This document shows positions 35,226 to 41,846 of a stretch of 64,000 nucleotides of DNA, one piece after another. Origin of the DNA: Mucilaginibacter ginkgonis (GTDB lineage: Bacteria > Bacteroidota > Bacteroidia > Sphingobacteriales > Sphingobacteriaceae). Position 1 is the first letter of the stretch; each line of letters opens with the position of its first letter. Made by a program: the position numbers and the translations under genes. The notes under the pieces were generated by a model that searched no databases, was not told the origin of the DNA, and saw only the letters and a program-made list of their open reading frames with translations. Location: the NCBI RefSeq assembly GCF_009754905.2, contig NZ_CP066775.1, positions 1,736,001 to 1,800,000 of the forward strand. Direction: 5' to 3'.

Positions 35226-36150
35226 ATTTGATTCTGTGAAACCTTATGCAAGAATTTTTTATATAGTTGGAATCGTAATAATAAGCTGCGCGATAATGTT
35301 TGCAAACGCTTATTTAGCGTCAGTTTCTATAATACGAGATAACAGGTTAGCTAGTAATCAATCGCTTTTTTTTCTTTATTTTTTTTCAATAATAATATTT
35401 ACTAAAGTATTTGGCACTGTTAATACTAATTACCTGATATTACTATTGTTTTTGCCCGTGTTTTTTTTATCCGTATTTGGGGTATACGCTAACCCTTACG
35501 CATTTCCATATAAGTATCCATTACAAACGATAAACGTACTTTTTGCATTATTTTTAGGCAAACAGGCATCACAATTTAAGCAGCCTGCTTTTTTTAAGCA
35601 GGCTGCCATTTGCATATCGGGTGCAATTGTATTATTTGTGTGTTGCTGGTATCTTTTTAAAAAGGACTTTGCCGATGATAGCCAGATGCGAACAAGTGTC
35701 TTTAAAGAAAAACAAAACCAAAAAGATATTTTACAAATTGAGAATGAACTAGTAGATACCTTAGGCAACCACTTGGTGTTTAATGATAAAAAGTATTACA
35801 TACTCGATTTTAGTTATCGCGATTGCAGGCCTTGTAGAATCAAATTAGATTTCTTAAAGCGCTTTTCTAAAGAAAGCCCTTCAAATTTGCAGATTGTTTA
35901 CATTTCGCCATCAATTGCAGAAACCTATAAATATTTTAAAGAGAATCTAACGCACGAAAACGATGATAAAATTATTTATGCTTATTTAAACGATAATGTA
36001 TTGCTAAAAAAAATGGGTATAACACTATTCCCACGTGAAATTTTTATAGGTCCCGATCTTAAAATTTTAAGATTTAAGGATGGATTTCAGGAATCTGATG
36101 AGAGTTTCTACAAGGAAAACACATTAAAATTTATTAACAATGCGCAATAA
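35209..36150 (+). CDS. Membrane-anchored thioredoxin-fold protein with Cys-Arg-Pro-Cys site
   Basis: About 313 residues. The N-terminal half has four or five hydrophobic helices (about residues 12-32, 45-63, 70-90, 130-150) in a MauE/DoxX-like arrangement. A last helix leads to a soluble C-terminal thioredoxin-like domain (about 190-313) with Asp-Cys-Arg-Pro-Cys-Arg in place of Trp-Cys-x-x-Cys and a cis-Pro (Leu-Phe-Pro-Arg-Glu). The domain would face the periplasm and could oxidise, isomerise or reduce the eight-Cys peptide of the gene before it. Starts at 35209 (ATG, 17-base overlap) or 35236 (GTG) are possible. It overlaps the DUF1573 gene by 11 bases. The gene is AT-rich. Confidence 0.75.
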   Translation: MVFVIKFDSVKPYARIFYIVGIVIISCAIMFANAYLASVSIIRDNRLASNQSLFFLYFFSIIIFTKVFGTVNTNYLILLLFLPVFFLSVFGVYANPYAFPYKYPLQTINVLFALFLGKQASQFKQPAFFKQAAICISGAIVLFVCCWYLFKKDFADDSQMRTSVFKEKQNQKDILQIENELVDTLGNHLVFNDKKYYILDFSYRDCRPCRIKLDFLKRFSKESPSNLQIVYISPSIAETYKYFKENLTHENDDKIIYAYLNDNVLLKKMGITLFPREIFIGPDLKILRFKDGFQESDESFYKENTLKFINNAQ

Positions 36151-36523
36151 ATTAATCCGTCTTATATCACTGGCCGTGATAATTGCAAGCGGCTGTAAAG
36201 AAAAACCCCCGAAAATCGTATTCATGTATCAAACAGTTAATATGGGTGTTCTCGATAGCACGCATAAGATAACAACAAAAACATTCAGGTTTAAAAACCG
36301 TGGTGGGCACAAATTGGTTATCAAAAACATAGCCTCTGATTGTTCTTGTACAGTAGCAAAATTTACCAAAGATTCTCTTTCGCAAGGTCAAGAAGGCGAA
36401 ATTTTAATTACTGTAAACCGTGATCAAATCATAGAAAGAGGCAACCTTGAACGGAGAGCGGTTGTGGAAAGCAATACTACACCTATACTACATTCGCTTA
36501 TTATAAAAATGCGTGTAAATTAA
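36140..36523 (+). CDS. DUF1573-domain lipoprotein
   Basis: A 127-residue lipoprotein (signal with lipobox Ala-Ser-Gly-Cys, Cys19) whose mature part is a single DUF1573 beta-sandwich. The family core is seen in Phe-Arg-Phe-Lys-Asn-Arg-Gly, Leu-Val-Ile-Lys-Asn-Ile-Ala-Ser-Asp-Cys-Ser-Cys-Thr and the late Gly-Glu-Ile-Leu-Ile-Thr-Val. Such proteins are common in Bacteroidota and often sit beside thioredoxin-like secreted genes. Overlap with the membrane thioredoxin gene makes it the third cassette member. It may bind or present the peptide or protect the producer, which is speculative. Confidence 0.8.
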   Translation: MRNKLIRLISLAVIIASGCKEKPPKIVFMYQTVNMGVLDSTHKITTKTFRFKNRGGHKLVIKNIASDCSCTVAKFTKDSLSQGQEGEILITVNRDQIIERGNLERRAVVESNTTPILHSLIIKMRVN

Positions 36524-36678
36524 AAGACTTTGCGAGTCACAATTTAAAAACTTAAAATTCTAAGTCTAGCAAAAAAGACGCTCATTGCATATTTGGCATA
36601 GCTAAAGCCATCCTTTTTTATTTTCACTTTAATGGTGATATTTCGCAGCATAGATGCACATCACCAAAATCTATTTTT

Positions 36679-37215
36679 ATGCAAGCACATCCCTTTCCTG
36701 TCGATGCACAACAACGGGAAGAATTTTTTCTACTGTGTTATAAACAAACCTTCCCTGCCGTTGCCGCGTATGTGGCTAAAAGAGGCGGCAGTTTTGAAGA
36801 TGCAAAAGATATTTTTCAGGATGCGGTTGTAATTTATTACGAGCACTTTGTGAACAACAAGACAGAGCCGCATAACCGGCAGGCTTACCTGATGGGGGTT
36901 GCTAAAAACCTTTGGCTGCGCAAGTTTAACAGTGAAAAGATGACAACGCCGATCGAACAGATTACTGATCTGCCTGTAGAGGAAAGTGAAGATCTGTCTG
37001 AGACACGCGTGCTAAATTTCCTTGAAAAAGCCGGTAAGAAATGTTTGGAGCTCCTCCGCGCTTTCTACTATGACAAAGTGCCGCACGAAGAACTTGCCGG
37101 GCAATTTGGCTTCTCTGGTGTTAGATCGGCAACTGTGCAGAAATATAAGTGTTTAGAGAAAGTGCGCGACACCGTAAAACAAAAACAATTGCAATATGCG
37201 GACTTCGTTGAATAA
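36679..37215 (+). CDS. RNA polymerase sigma factor, ECF/sigma-70 type
   Basis: A 178-residue sigma factor with region 2 (about 15-85: Phe-Pro-Ala-Val-Ala-Ala-Tyr-Val, Phe-Glu-Asp-Ala-Lys-Asp-Ile-Phe-Gln-Asp-Ala-Val, Ala-Tyr-Leu-Met-Gly-Val-Ala-Lys-Asn-Leu) and region 4 (about 120-170: Leu-Leu-Arg-Ala-Phe-Tyr-Tyr-Asp-Lys-Val-Pro-His-Glu-Glu-Leu-Ala). This layout is usual for Bacteroidota ECF factors. It overlaps the following small gene by 20 bases. The target promoters are not identified; no copy of an obvious shared motif was found in the window. Confidence 0.87.
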   Translation: MQAHPFPVDAQQREEFFLLCYKQTFPAVAAYVAKRGGSFEDAKDIFQDAVVIYYEHFVNNKTEPHNRQAYLMGVAKNLWLRKFNSEKMTTPIEQITDLPVEESEDLSETRVLNFLEKAGKKCLELLRAFYYDKVPHEELAGQFGFSGVRSATVQKYKCLEKVRDTVKQKQLQYADFVE

Positions 37216-37477
37216 GATAGCCGAAACTGAAATTTTTCTGCAAGGCGATATGGAGCCAAATGATGCCTTGCTTTTCAAGGCAGATATGCTGATTAATCCG
37301 TCGCTTGAGGAAAATGTAACAGCCCAGGCACGCACCTATCACCTTATAAAGCAATACAGCCGCAAACAGCTAAAAGCTGAGCTGGAAACCGTTCACCAAA
37401 AATTATTTACGCAAAGTCGTTTCAGGATTTTCGCTGAACGGGTGAAGCGCTTGTTTAACGACGAGCCGTTTAAGTAA
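37196..37477 (+). CDS. Small protein encoded with the sigma factor (candidate regulator of it)
   Basis: A 93-residue protein with no recognised domain, no cysteines and no membrane helix. It is helical and charged, with Leu-Gln-Gly-Asp-Met-Glu-Pro-Asn-Asp-Ala-Leu-Leu-Phe-Lys-Ala-Asp-Met near the start, a pattern seen in the cytoplasmic N-terminus of many anti-sigma factors. Its start lies inside the end of the sigma gene (20-base overlap), implying matched synthesis. It may be a soluble anti-sigma factor or the remnant of a membrane-bound one. Confidence 0.6.
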   Translation: MRTSLNKIAETEIFLQGDMEPNDALLFKADMLINPSLEENVTAQARTYHLIKQYSRKQLKAELETVHQKLFTQSRFRIFAERVKRLFNDEPFK

Positions 37478-37495
37478 TCCATTATTAGGAAAACC

Positions 37496-38674
37496 TTACG
37501 ACAACTTTCTGCGCTTCTTTTCTTTGACTATCAAACTCAGTTCGCGGCTCATTTGCCCGGCAATGGCGGTGTTCTCCTGTGCACGGCGAAAAAGGTATGG
37601 CAGCACTGCTTTAACCGGTCCGTAAGGCACGTATTTGGCAATGTTGTAATCGGCACTGGCAAGGTTAAAGCTTAAATTATCGCTCATGCCCAAAAGTTGA
37701 GAGAAATACACGTTTTTATTGTCATGTGCTATCCCCTTACGCTCCATTAGTTCGGTGAGTACCCTGCAGCTTTGTTCGTTATGGGTGCCTGCTACAAAAG
37801 CGATCTTATCGATGTGATCTGTACAAAAATCGAGGGCTTTGTCGTAATCATTATCGGTTGCAGCTTTATCAGACTGTATAGGTGATGGATAGCCTTTTTC
37901 AGCAGCGCGTTTACGCTCCTTTTCCATATAAGCGCCACGCACCAGCTTAGCGCCAAGCATAAAGCCTTCTTCTTCGGCAACTGCAAAATCATCTTTAAGC
38001 GACTGCAATTTATCGTGACGATATATCTGATAAGTATTATAAACGATGCACTTATCTGCATTAAAACGGCGCATCATTTCCAGCGCCAAATGGTCGATCG
38101 TTTTTTGTATCCAGCTTTCCTCGGCGTCTATCATTACCGGCACGCCGGCATCTGATGCTTTCTGGCAAATGGCCAGCACTCTGGCCTGTACCTTTTGCCA
38201 CTCGTCGCTTTCTTCGGCGGTGAGGCCCCGGCCTGCATCCAATTTTTCAAGCAAACCAAAGCGGCCTACACCTGTAACTTTAAAAACAGTAAGCGGGATG
38301 GCATTATCGCCTGTGGCACGTACAATGGTACGAATGATCTCGTCGCGGGTCTCGTCAAAAACAGCTTCTTCGTCTTCACCCTCTACCGAGTAATCTAATA
38401 TGGTCCCTACTCTCCCGCCGGCCAGCTCTTGTATAACCGGTGTGCACTCCTCAATGGTTTCTCCGCCGCAAAATTGCTTAAATATGGTAGCCTTAATAAT
38501 TCCCTTTATAGGCAAGCCAATCTTCATAGCAAAATTGGTAATGGGCGGACCGACTTTTACCAGCGTATTTATATTTATAGCCCTAAAAAGCCAGTAAGCA
38601 CGGTTAAGCCCGGCATTGTTCAGATGCCTGAACGCGATCTCGGTGTTCTCGAACGATAATTTAGATTTGGGCAT
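37496..38674 (-). CDS. Proline dehydrogenase family protein
   Basis: A 392-residue FAD-dependent (beta-alpha)8 barrel enzyme that oxidises proline to 1-pyrroline-5-carboxylate and feeds electrons to the quinone pool. PRODH landmarks are Lys-Val-Thr-Gly (strand 2), Asp-Ala-Glu-Glu-Ser-Trp, Tyr-Asn-Thr-Tyr-Gln, Lys-Leu-Val-Arg-Gly-Ala-Tyr and Gly-Thr-His-Asn-Glu. It is separate from P5C dehydrogenase here, as is common in Bacteroidota. The frame is open to ATG 38701, but a -7 box (TAAATTTG) ends 4 bases before it, so transcription would start at or inside that ATG; ATG 38674 is therefore preferred. Confidence 0.9.
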   Translation of the reverse strand: MPKSKLSFENTEIAFRHLNNAGLNRAYWLFRAININTLVKVGPPITNFAMKIGLPIKGIIKATIFKQFCGGETIEECTPVIQELAGGRVGTILDYSVEGEDEEAVFDETRDEIIRTIVRATGDNAIPLTVFKVTGVGRFGLLEKLDAGRGLTAEESDEWQKVQARVLAICQKASDAGVPVMIDAEESWIQKTIDHLALEMMRRFNADKCIVYNTYQIYRHDKLQSLKDDFAVAEEEGFMLGAKLVRGAYMEKERKRAAEKGYPSPIQSDKAATDNDYDKALDFCTDHIDKIAFVAGTHNEQSCRVLTELMERKGIAHDNKNVYFSQLLGMSDNLSFNLASADYNIAKYVPYGPVKAVLPYLFRRAQENTAIAGQMSRELSLIVKEKKRRKLS

Positions 38675-38705
38675 TGCGCCCGGGTCACTTTCAACTGGCA
38701 TGGTG

Positions 38706-38713
38706 CAAATTTA
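38706..38713 (-). promoter_or_regulatory. Predicted -7 box (TAAATTTG) of the proline dehydrogenase gene
   Basis: On the minus strand TAAATTTG (38713-38706) matches TAnnTTTG. It is divergent from the S4-domain gene's box at 38752, so the two promoters share a stretch of about 50 bases. Confidence 0.5.
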
Positions 38714-38751
38714 GAAATGCATTATCATAACCCATTATAACGCGAATAGTT

Positions 38752-38759
38752 TATTTTTG
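38752..38759 (+). promoter_or_regulatory. Predicted -7 box (TATTTTTG) of the S4-domain gene
   Basis: TATTTTTG matches TAnnTTTG and ends only 6 bases before the ATG at 38766, so the mRNA should be leaderless or nearly so. Confidence 0.5.
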
Positions 38760-38765
38760 CCGGGT

Positions 38766-38972
38766 ATGATCAAGTTTAAACTGGAGGGCGAATTTATCCC
38801 GCTGATACAATTACTTAAAGCCACCAACCTGGTACAAACAGGCGGCGAGGCGCAGATAGTTGTATCAGAAGGCGAAGTAAAATATAACGGCGAAGTAGAT
38901 TACCGCAAACGCCTGAAAGTAAGACAAGGCGACAGAATAGAATACAACGGGCAAAAGATAGAGGTGGTGTAA
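38766..38972 (+). CDS. S4-domain RNA-binding protein (YbcJ-like)
   Basis: A 68-residue protein that is a single S4-type RNA-binding domain: Phe-Ile-Pro-Leu-Ile-Gln-Leu-Leu-Lys-Ala-Thr-Asn-Leu-Val-Gln-Thr-Gly-Gly-Glu-Ala and Lys-Tyr-Asn-Gly-Glu-Val-Asp-Tyr-Arg-Lys-Arg-Leu-Lys-Val, the usual pattern of the YbcJ/YaaA group. It probably binds ribosomal or structured RNA. An in-frame TTG at 38757 lies inside the promoter box, so ATG 38766 is used. Confidence 0.88.
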   Translation: MIKFKLEGEFIPLIQLLKATNLVQTGGEAQIVVSEGEVKYNGEVDYRKRLKVRQGDRIEYNGQKIEVV

Positions 38973-38973
38973 G

Positions 38974-39042
38974 CCTCACCCAACCCTCTCCGAAGGAGAG
39001 GGCTTTTGAAGTCCTCCCTCCCGGGGAGGATTTAGGTGGGGC
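38974..39042. repeat. Intergenic palindromic repeat, family D
   Basis: CCCTCTCC-GAA-GGAGAGGG (38984-39002) is followed by CCTCC...GGGGAGG and flanked by CCTCACCCAA and TTAGGTGGGG, which are themselves roughly complementary, so the whole block can fold. The stretch also follows the S4 gene directly and may end its transcript. Confidence 0.6.
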
Positions 39043-39049
39043 TCATAGT

Positions 39050-39081
39050 ATGCCGCGTCGCTACGTACTCGCAATGACAAA
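39050..39081. repeat. Partial family B repeat
   Basis: CGTCGCTACGTACTCGCAATGACAAA carries the CTCGCAATGAC end seen at 57331-57341, without its partner end. It is a degraded copy. Confidence 0.4.
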
Positions 39082-39126
39082 CAGGCTAGGAATAACTAAT
39101 AACTTAATAACCCAATCACTAAAAGA

Positions 39127-40182
39127 GTGAACAACATAAACAGCATAGGGTACGAGATTTCGTTTCAAAATAGCCTTAACCAGCTAATCAGCTTCATTGA
39201 CAACAGCAGCTACACAAAATTTTTCATCCTTACAGATGAGATCACTACCGTGCATTGCCTGCCTGCACTTGAAGTCAGATTAGTGGGTCGCACTTATGAT
39301 CTGATAGAAGTGAGCGCCGGTGAAGAATGTAAAAACCTGGACTTTTGCATTGGCGTGTGGAAAATGCTCATCGATTTTAACGCCGACCGTAAAAGTCTGC
39401 TAATTAATCTCGGCGGTGGTGTGGTAACAGATATGGGTGGCTTCATCGCATCTACTTACAAACGCGGTATCGACTTTGTAAATGTGCCGACTACCCTGCT
39501 TTCGCAGGTGGACGCCTCAGTGGGCGGCAAAACCGGTGTCGACCTGGATAGCATTAAAAATATCATCGGTACGTTCACTCAACCTAAAGCCGTATTTATT
39601 GCACACGAATATTTAAGTACGCTGCCCGAAAGGCAAATACTTTCCGGCCTGGCCGAGATGCTGAAACACGGACTTATTAAAGACCAGGCGTACTGGAACG
39701 ATTTGAAAAACAGCGATCTGTCGCTGCCATCTGCAGAATTAGTTTACCGGTCAGTCGAGATAAAAAATGAAGTTGTCATTGCTGACCCGCACGAAAAAGG
39801 GATCCGCAAGGCATTGAATTTTGGGCACACAGTTGGCCACGCTGTCGAAACGTTTTCATTAGATAATGATAAACGCTCGCTTACCCACGGCGAAGCGATA
39901 GCGATTGGTATGGTGTGCGAAAGCTGGCTTTCCTGTAAAAAGAGTGGCCTGAGCCAAAATGAGTTAGACGAGATCGTCGGCGTATTGATGCGCCTGTATC
40001 CTAAATACAATTTGCAACTCGAACGGGCAGACGAAATCATAACCCTGATGCGTAAGGACAAAAAGAATGAAGGCAATAAAATTAATTGTACTTTATTAGT
40101 GTCCATCGGCAATTGCCTGATAGACCAGATCTGCAGCGAAGATGAGTTGCGCGAAAGTTTGGAATTTTATGCAGGGCTTTGA
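39127..40182 (+). CDS. aroB: 3-dehydroquinate synthase
   Basis: A 351-residue NAD- and Zn-dependent enzyme that converts DAHP to 3-dehydroquinate, the second step of the shikimate pathway. Motifs include Gly-Gly-Gly-Val-Val-Thr-Asp-Met-Gly-Gly-Phe-x-Ala-Ser, Pro-Thr-Thr-Leu-Leu-Ser-Gln-Val-Asp-Ala-Ser-Val-Gly-Gly-Lys-Thr-Gly, Gly-Leu-Ala-Glu-Met-Leu-Lys-His and the zinc ligand region Asn-Phe-Gly-His-Thr-Val-Gly-His-Ala. It starts with GTG at 39127, as no ATG lies nearby. Flanked by repeats, it seems monocistronic. Confidence 0.95.
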   Translation: MNNINSIGYEISFQNSLNQLISFIDNSSYTKFFILTDEITTVHCLPALEVRLVGRTYDLIEVSAGEECKNLDFCIGVWKMLIDFNADRKSLLINLGGGVVTDMGGFIASTYKRGIDFVNVPTTLLSQVDASVGGKTGVDLDSIKNIIGTFTQPKAVFIAHEYLSTLPERQILSGLAEMLKHGLIKDQAYWNDLKNSDLSLPSAELVYRSVEIKNEVVIADPHEKGIRKALNFGHTVGHAVETFSLDNDKRSLTHGEAIAIGMVCESWLSCKKSGLSQNELDEIVGVLMRLYPKYNLQLERADEIITLMRKDKKNEGNKINCTLLVSIGNCLIDQICSEDELRESLEFYAGL

Positions 40183-40194
40183 TTTTTCCCGCTT

Positions 40195-40269
40195 GTCATA
40201 CTGAGTGAAATGAAGGACTTATGCGCCGGTGCATTTGAGCATAAGATTCTTCACTCCGTTCAGAATGAC
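40195..40269. repeat. Intergenic inverted repeat, family C (GTCATACTGAG...CAGAATGAC type)
   Basis: GTCATACTGAGTGAAATGAAG on the left and CTTCACTCCGTTCAGAATGAC on the right are near reverse complements at the ends of a 75-base element. An inner inverted pair is present as well (CTTATGC / GCATAAG). It is non-coding, typical of a short MITE-like repeat. Confidence 0.6.
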
Positions 40270-40323
40270 AATCTAATGTTGTATCATGACTAACAATTAC
40301 CCCTTTTTTAACGTTATTTGGGC

Positions 40324-41229
40324 ATGTTTTCTTTAGACGGTAAAACAAACGCGGTGGTGGTGCTTGTCGCGCTGCTGGTTATTCTTACCCTTGCAGAAAT
40401 GTGGTTCAGCTACCGCGAAAACAAGAAACTTTACGAACGCCGCGACACATTAACCAATATTTACCTTACTATCATCGCGTTTGTTATTAATCTTTCTGTT
40501 AAAGGATTTACATTTTTTATACTTCAATATTTTTACCGTTTCCGTCTGTTTCAAATACAAAACGTTGTGCTGTATTGGTTTTTGCTGGTTGTAGTTCAGG
40601 ACCTGCTTTACTGGGTGCTGCATTATACCGGACACTATGTGCGTTTGTTTTGGGCCATGCATGTTACGCACCACTCGTCAGAGCATTTTAACCTGACAAC
40701 CGGTTTCAGGTCGACCGTTTTTGAACCTTTGTACCGCGTGTTCTTTTACCTGCCATTGGCATTTATGGGGTTTAATGCCATAGACATTTTATATGCTTAT
40801 TTGATCACCCAGCTTTACGGCAACATTGTACATACCCAGTATCAGATAAACTTGCCTAAGTGGTATGGGTGGATATTTGTCACGCCATCGCATCACCGCG
40901 TACACCACGCTTCAAATATCCCCTACCTGGATAAAAATATGGGCATGATGCTCATCATCTGGGACCGCATGTTCGGTACGTTCCGGGCAGAAAACCTTAG
41001 TGAACCCATACGCTATGGCCTGACCCATAACCTCAAAGACAATGGTGCAGTGAATACGATTTTCCACGAGTGGAAAGCCCTTAGCCATGATGTAAAGCGG
41101 GCCCCTGGTTTGGGCAAAAAATTAAACTATATTTTTAACCCGCCGGGCTGGAGCCACGACGGCAGCACACAAACGGCTAAGGTGTTGCAAAGGGAATATG
41201 AGATTGCTAATCAAACTTGTAATATGTAG
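40324..41229 (+). CDS. Sterol desaturase/fatty acid hydroxylase family protein
   Basis: A 301-residue integral membrane di-iron oxygenase. Four or five hydrophobic helices surround the conserved histidine clusters: His-Tyr-x-x-His near residue 102, His-Val-Thr-His-His-Ser-Ser-Glu-His near 116 and His-His-Arg-Val-His-His near 192. Members hydroxylate or desaturate lipids; in this phylum they often act on fatty acids or carotenoids. ATG 40324 is taken; a TTG two codons upstream is unlikely. The next genes downstream are higBA with their own promoter. Confidence 0.9.
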   Translation: MFSLDGKTNAVVVLVALLVILTLAEMWFSYRENKKLYERRDTLTNIYLTIIAFVINLSVKGFTFFILQYFYRFRLFQIQNVVLYWFLLVVVQDLLYWVLHYTGHYVRLFWAMHVTHHSSEHFNLTTGFRSTVFEPLYRVFFYLPLAFMGFNAIDILYAYLITQLYGNIVHTQYQINLPKWYGWIFVTPSHHRVHHASNIPYLDKNMGMMLIIWDRMFGTFRAENLSEPIRYGLTHNLKDNGAVNTIFHEWKALSHDVKRAPGLGKKLNYIFNPPGWSHDGSTQTAKVLQREYEIANQTCNM

Positions 41230-41247
41230 TACTACGTATTACATTTG
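41217..41247 (+). promoter_or_regulatory. Predicted higBA promoter with embedded operator palindrome
   Basis: TTG (41217-41219) and TACATTTG (41240-41247) are 20 bases apart. The spacer is filled by the near-perfect 20-bp palindrome AATATGTAGTACTACGTATT (41221-41240, one mismatched pair), whose centre is the perfect GTAGTACTAC. Its position fits an operator bound by HigA or the HigBA complex. The box ends 5 bases before the higB ATG, so the transcript is nearly leaderless. Confidence 0.65.
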
Positions 41248-41252
41248 TATTT

Positions 41253-41531
41253 ATGATCGAGACGATAACGAGCAAAGCACTCACCCTTTATTATCAAACG
41301 GGGAATGGCGCAAAATTACCGTCGCAGCAATTAAGTAAGATCGCGAGAATATTATCTGCTTTAGATGCGGTTTCTTCTGAAGAAGATATTAAGCAACTTG
41401 GTTTGGGCGTTCACAGGTTGACAGGTACTTTAAAAGATTTTTGGTCAATTAAAGTGACAGCTAATTATCGCATCATTTTTAGGTTTGACGATGGTAATAT
41501 CTTCGATGTTGATTATCTCGATTATCATTAA
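41253..41531 (+). CDS. higB: Type II toxin HigB (RelE/ParE superfamily)
   Basis: A 92-residue mRNA-cleaving toxin of the HigB type, active on translating ribosomes. The C-terminal core Leu-Lys-Asp-Phe-Trp-Ser-Ile-Lys-Val-Thr-Ala-Asn-Tyr-Arg-Ile-Ile-Phe-Arg-Phe-Asp-Asp-Gly is characteristic, as is the final Asp-Val-Asp-Tyr-Leu-Asp-Tyr-His. It is toxin-first, followed by its antitoxin 11 bases later, the usual order for higBA. The length is typical and the frame intact. Confidence 0.9.
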   Translation: MIETITSKALTLYYQTGNGAKLPSQQLSKIARILSALDAVSSEEDIKQLGLGVHRLTGTLKDFWSIKVTANYRIIFRFDDGNIFDVDYLDYH

Positions 41532-41542
41532 AACATTTGGCT

Positions 41543-41842
41543 ATGCTTAAAAGGAATTTACCCCCCACTCACCCCGGCGAAATATTAAAAGAGATGTTTA
41601 TTGTTGAACGCGGGTTAACAATAACAGAAGTTGCAAAAGGCTTAAACATGGCCCGTGCTAATCTTTCATCTGTCATCAACGGTCATTTAGGCATCAGTCC
41701 CGAACTTGCTGTAAAGCTTTCCGAGGCTTTTGGTAACACGGCTCAATTTTGGGTTAATTTGCAAAATAATTATGAATTATGGCATGCTGAACGAAAAGTA
41801 AAACGTTCAGAAATTCATCGGTTCTACAAAGAATCAGCCTGA
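41543..41842 (+). CDS. higA: Antitoxin HigA (XRE-type HTH)
   Basis: A 99-residue antitoxin with the HigA opening His-Pro-Gly-Glu-Ile-Leu-Lys-Glu-Met, an HTH_3 domain (about 20-70; Ile-Thr-Glu-Val-Ala-Lys-Gly-Leu-Asn-Met-Ala-Arg-Ala-Asn-Leu-Ser-Ser) and the end Leu-Gln-Asn-Asn-Tyr-Glu-Leu-Trp. It neutralises HigB and probably represses the operon at 41221-41240. The ATG at 41543 is used; a TTG at 41537 is possible. The following gluQ gene starts 5 bases after its stop. Confidence 0.92.
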   Translation: MLKRNLPPTHPGEILKEMFIVERGLTITEVAKGLNMARANLSSVINGHLGISPELAVKLSEAFGNTAQFWVNLQNNYELWHAERKVKRSEIHRFYKESA

Positions 41843-41846
41843 TATT

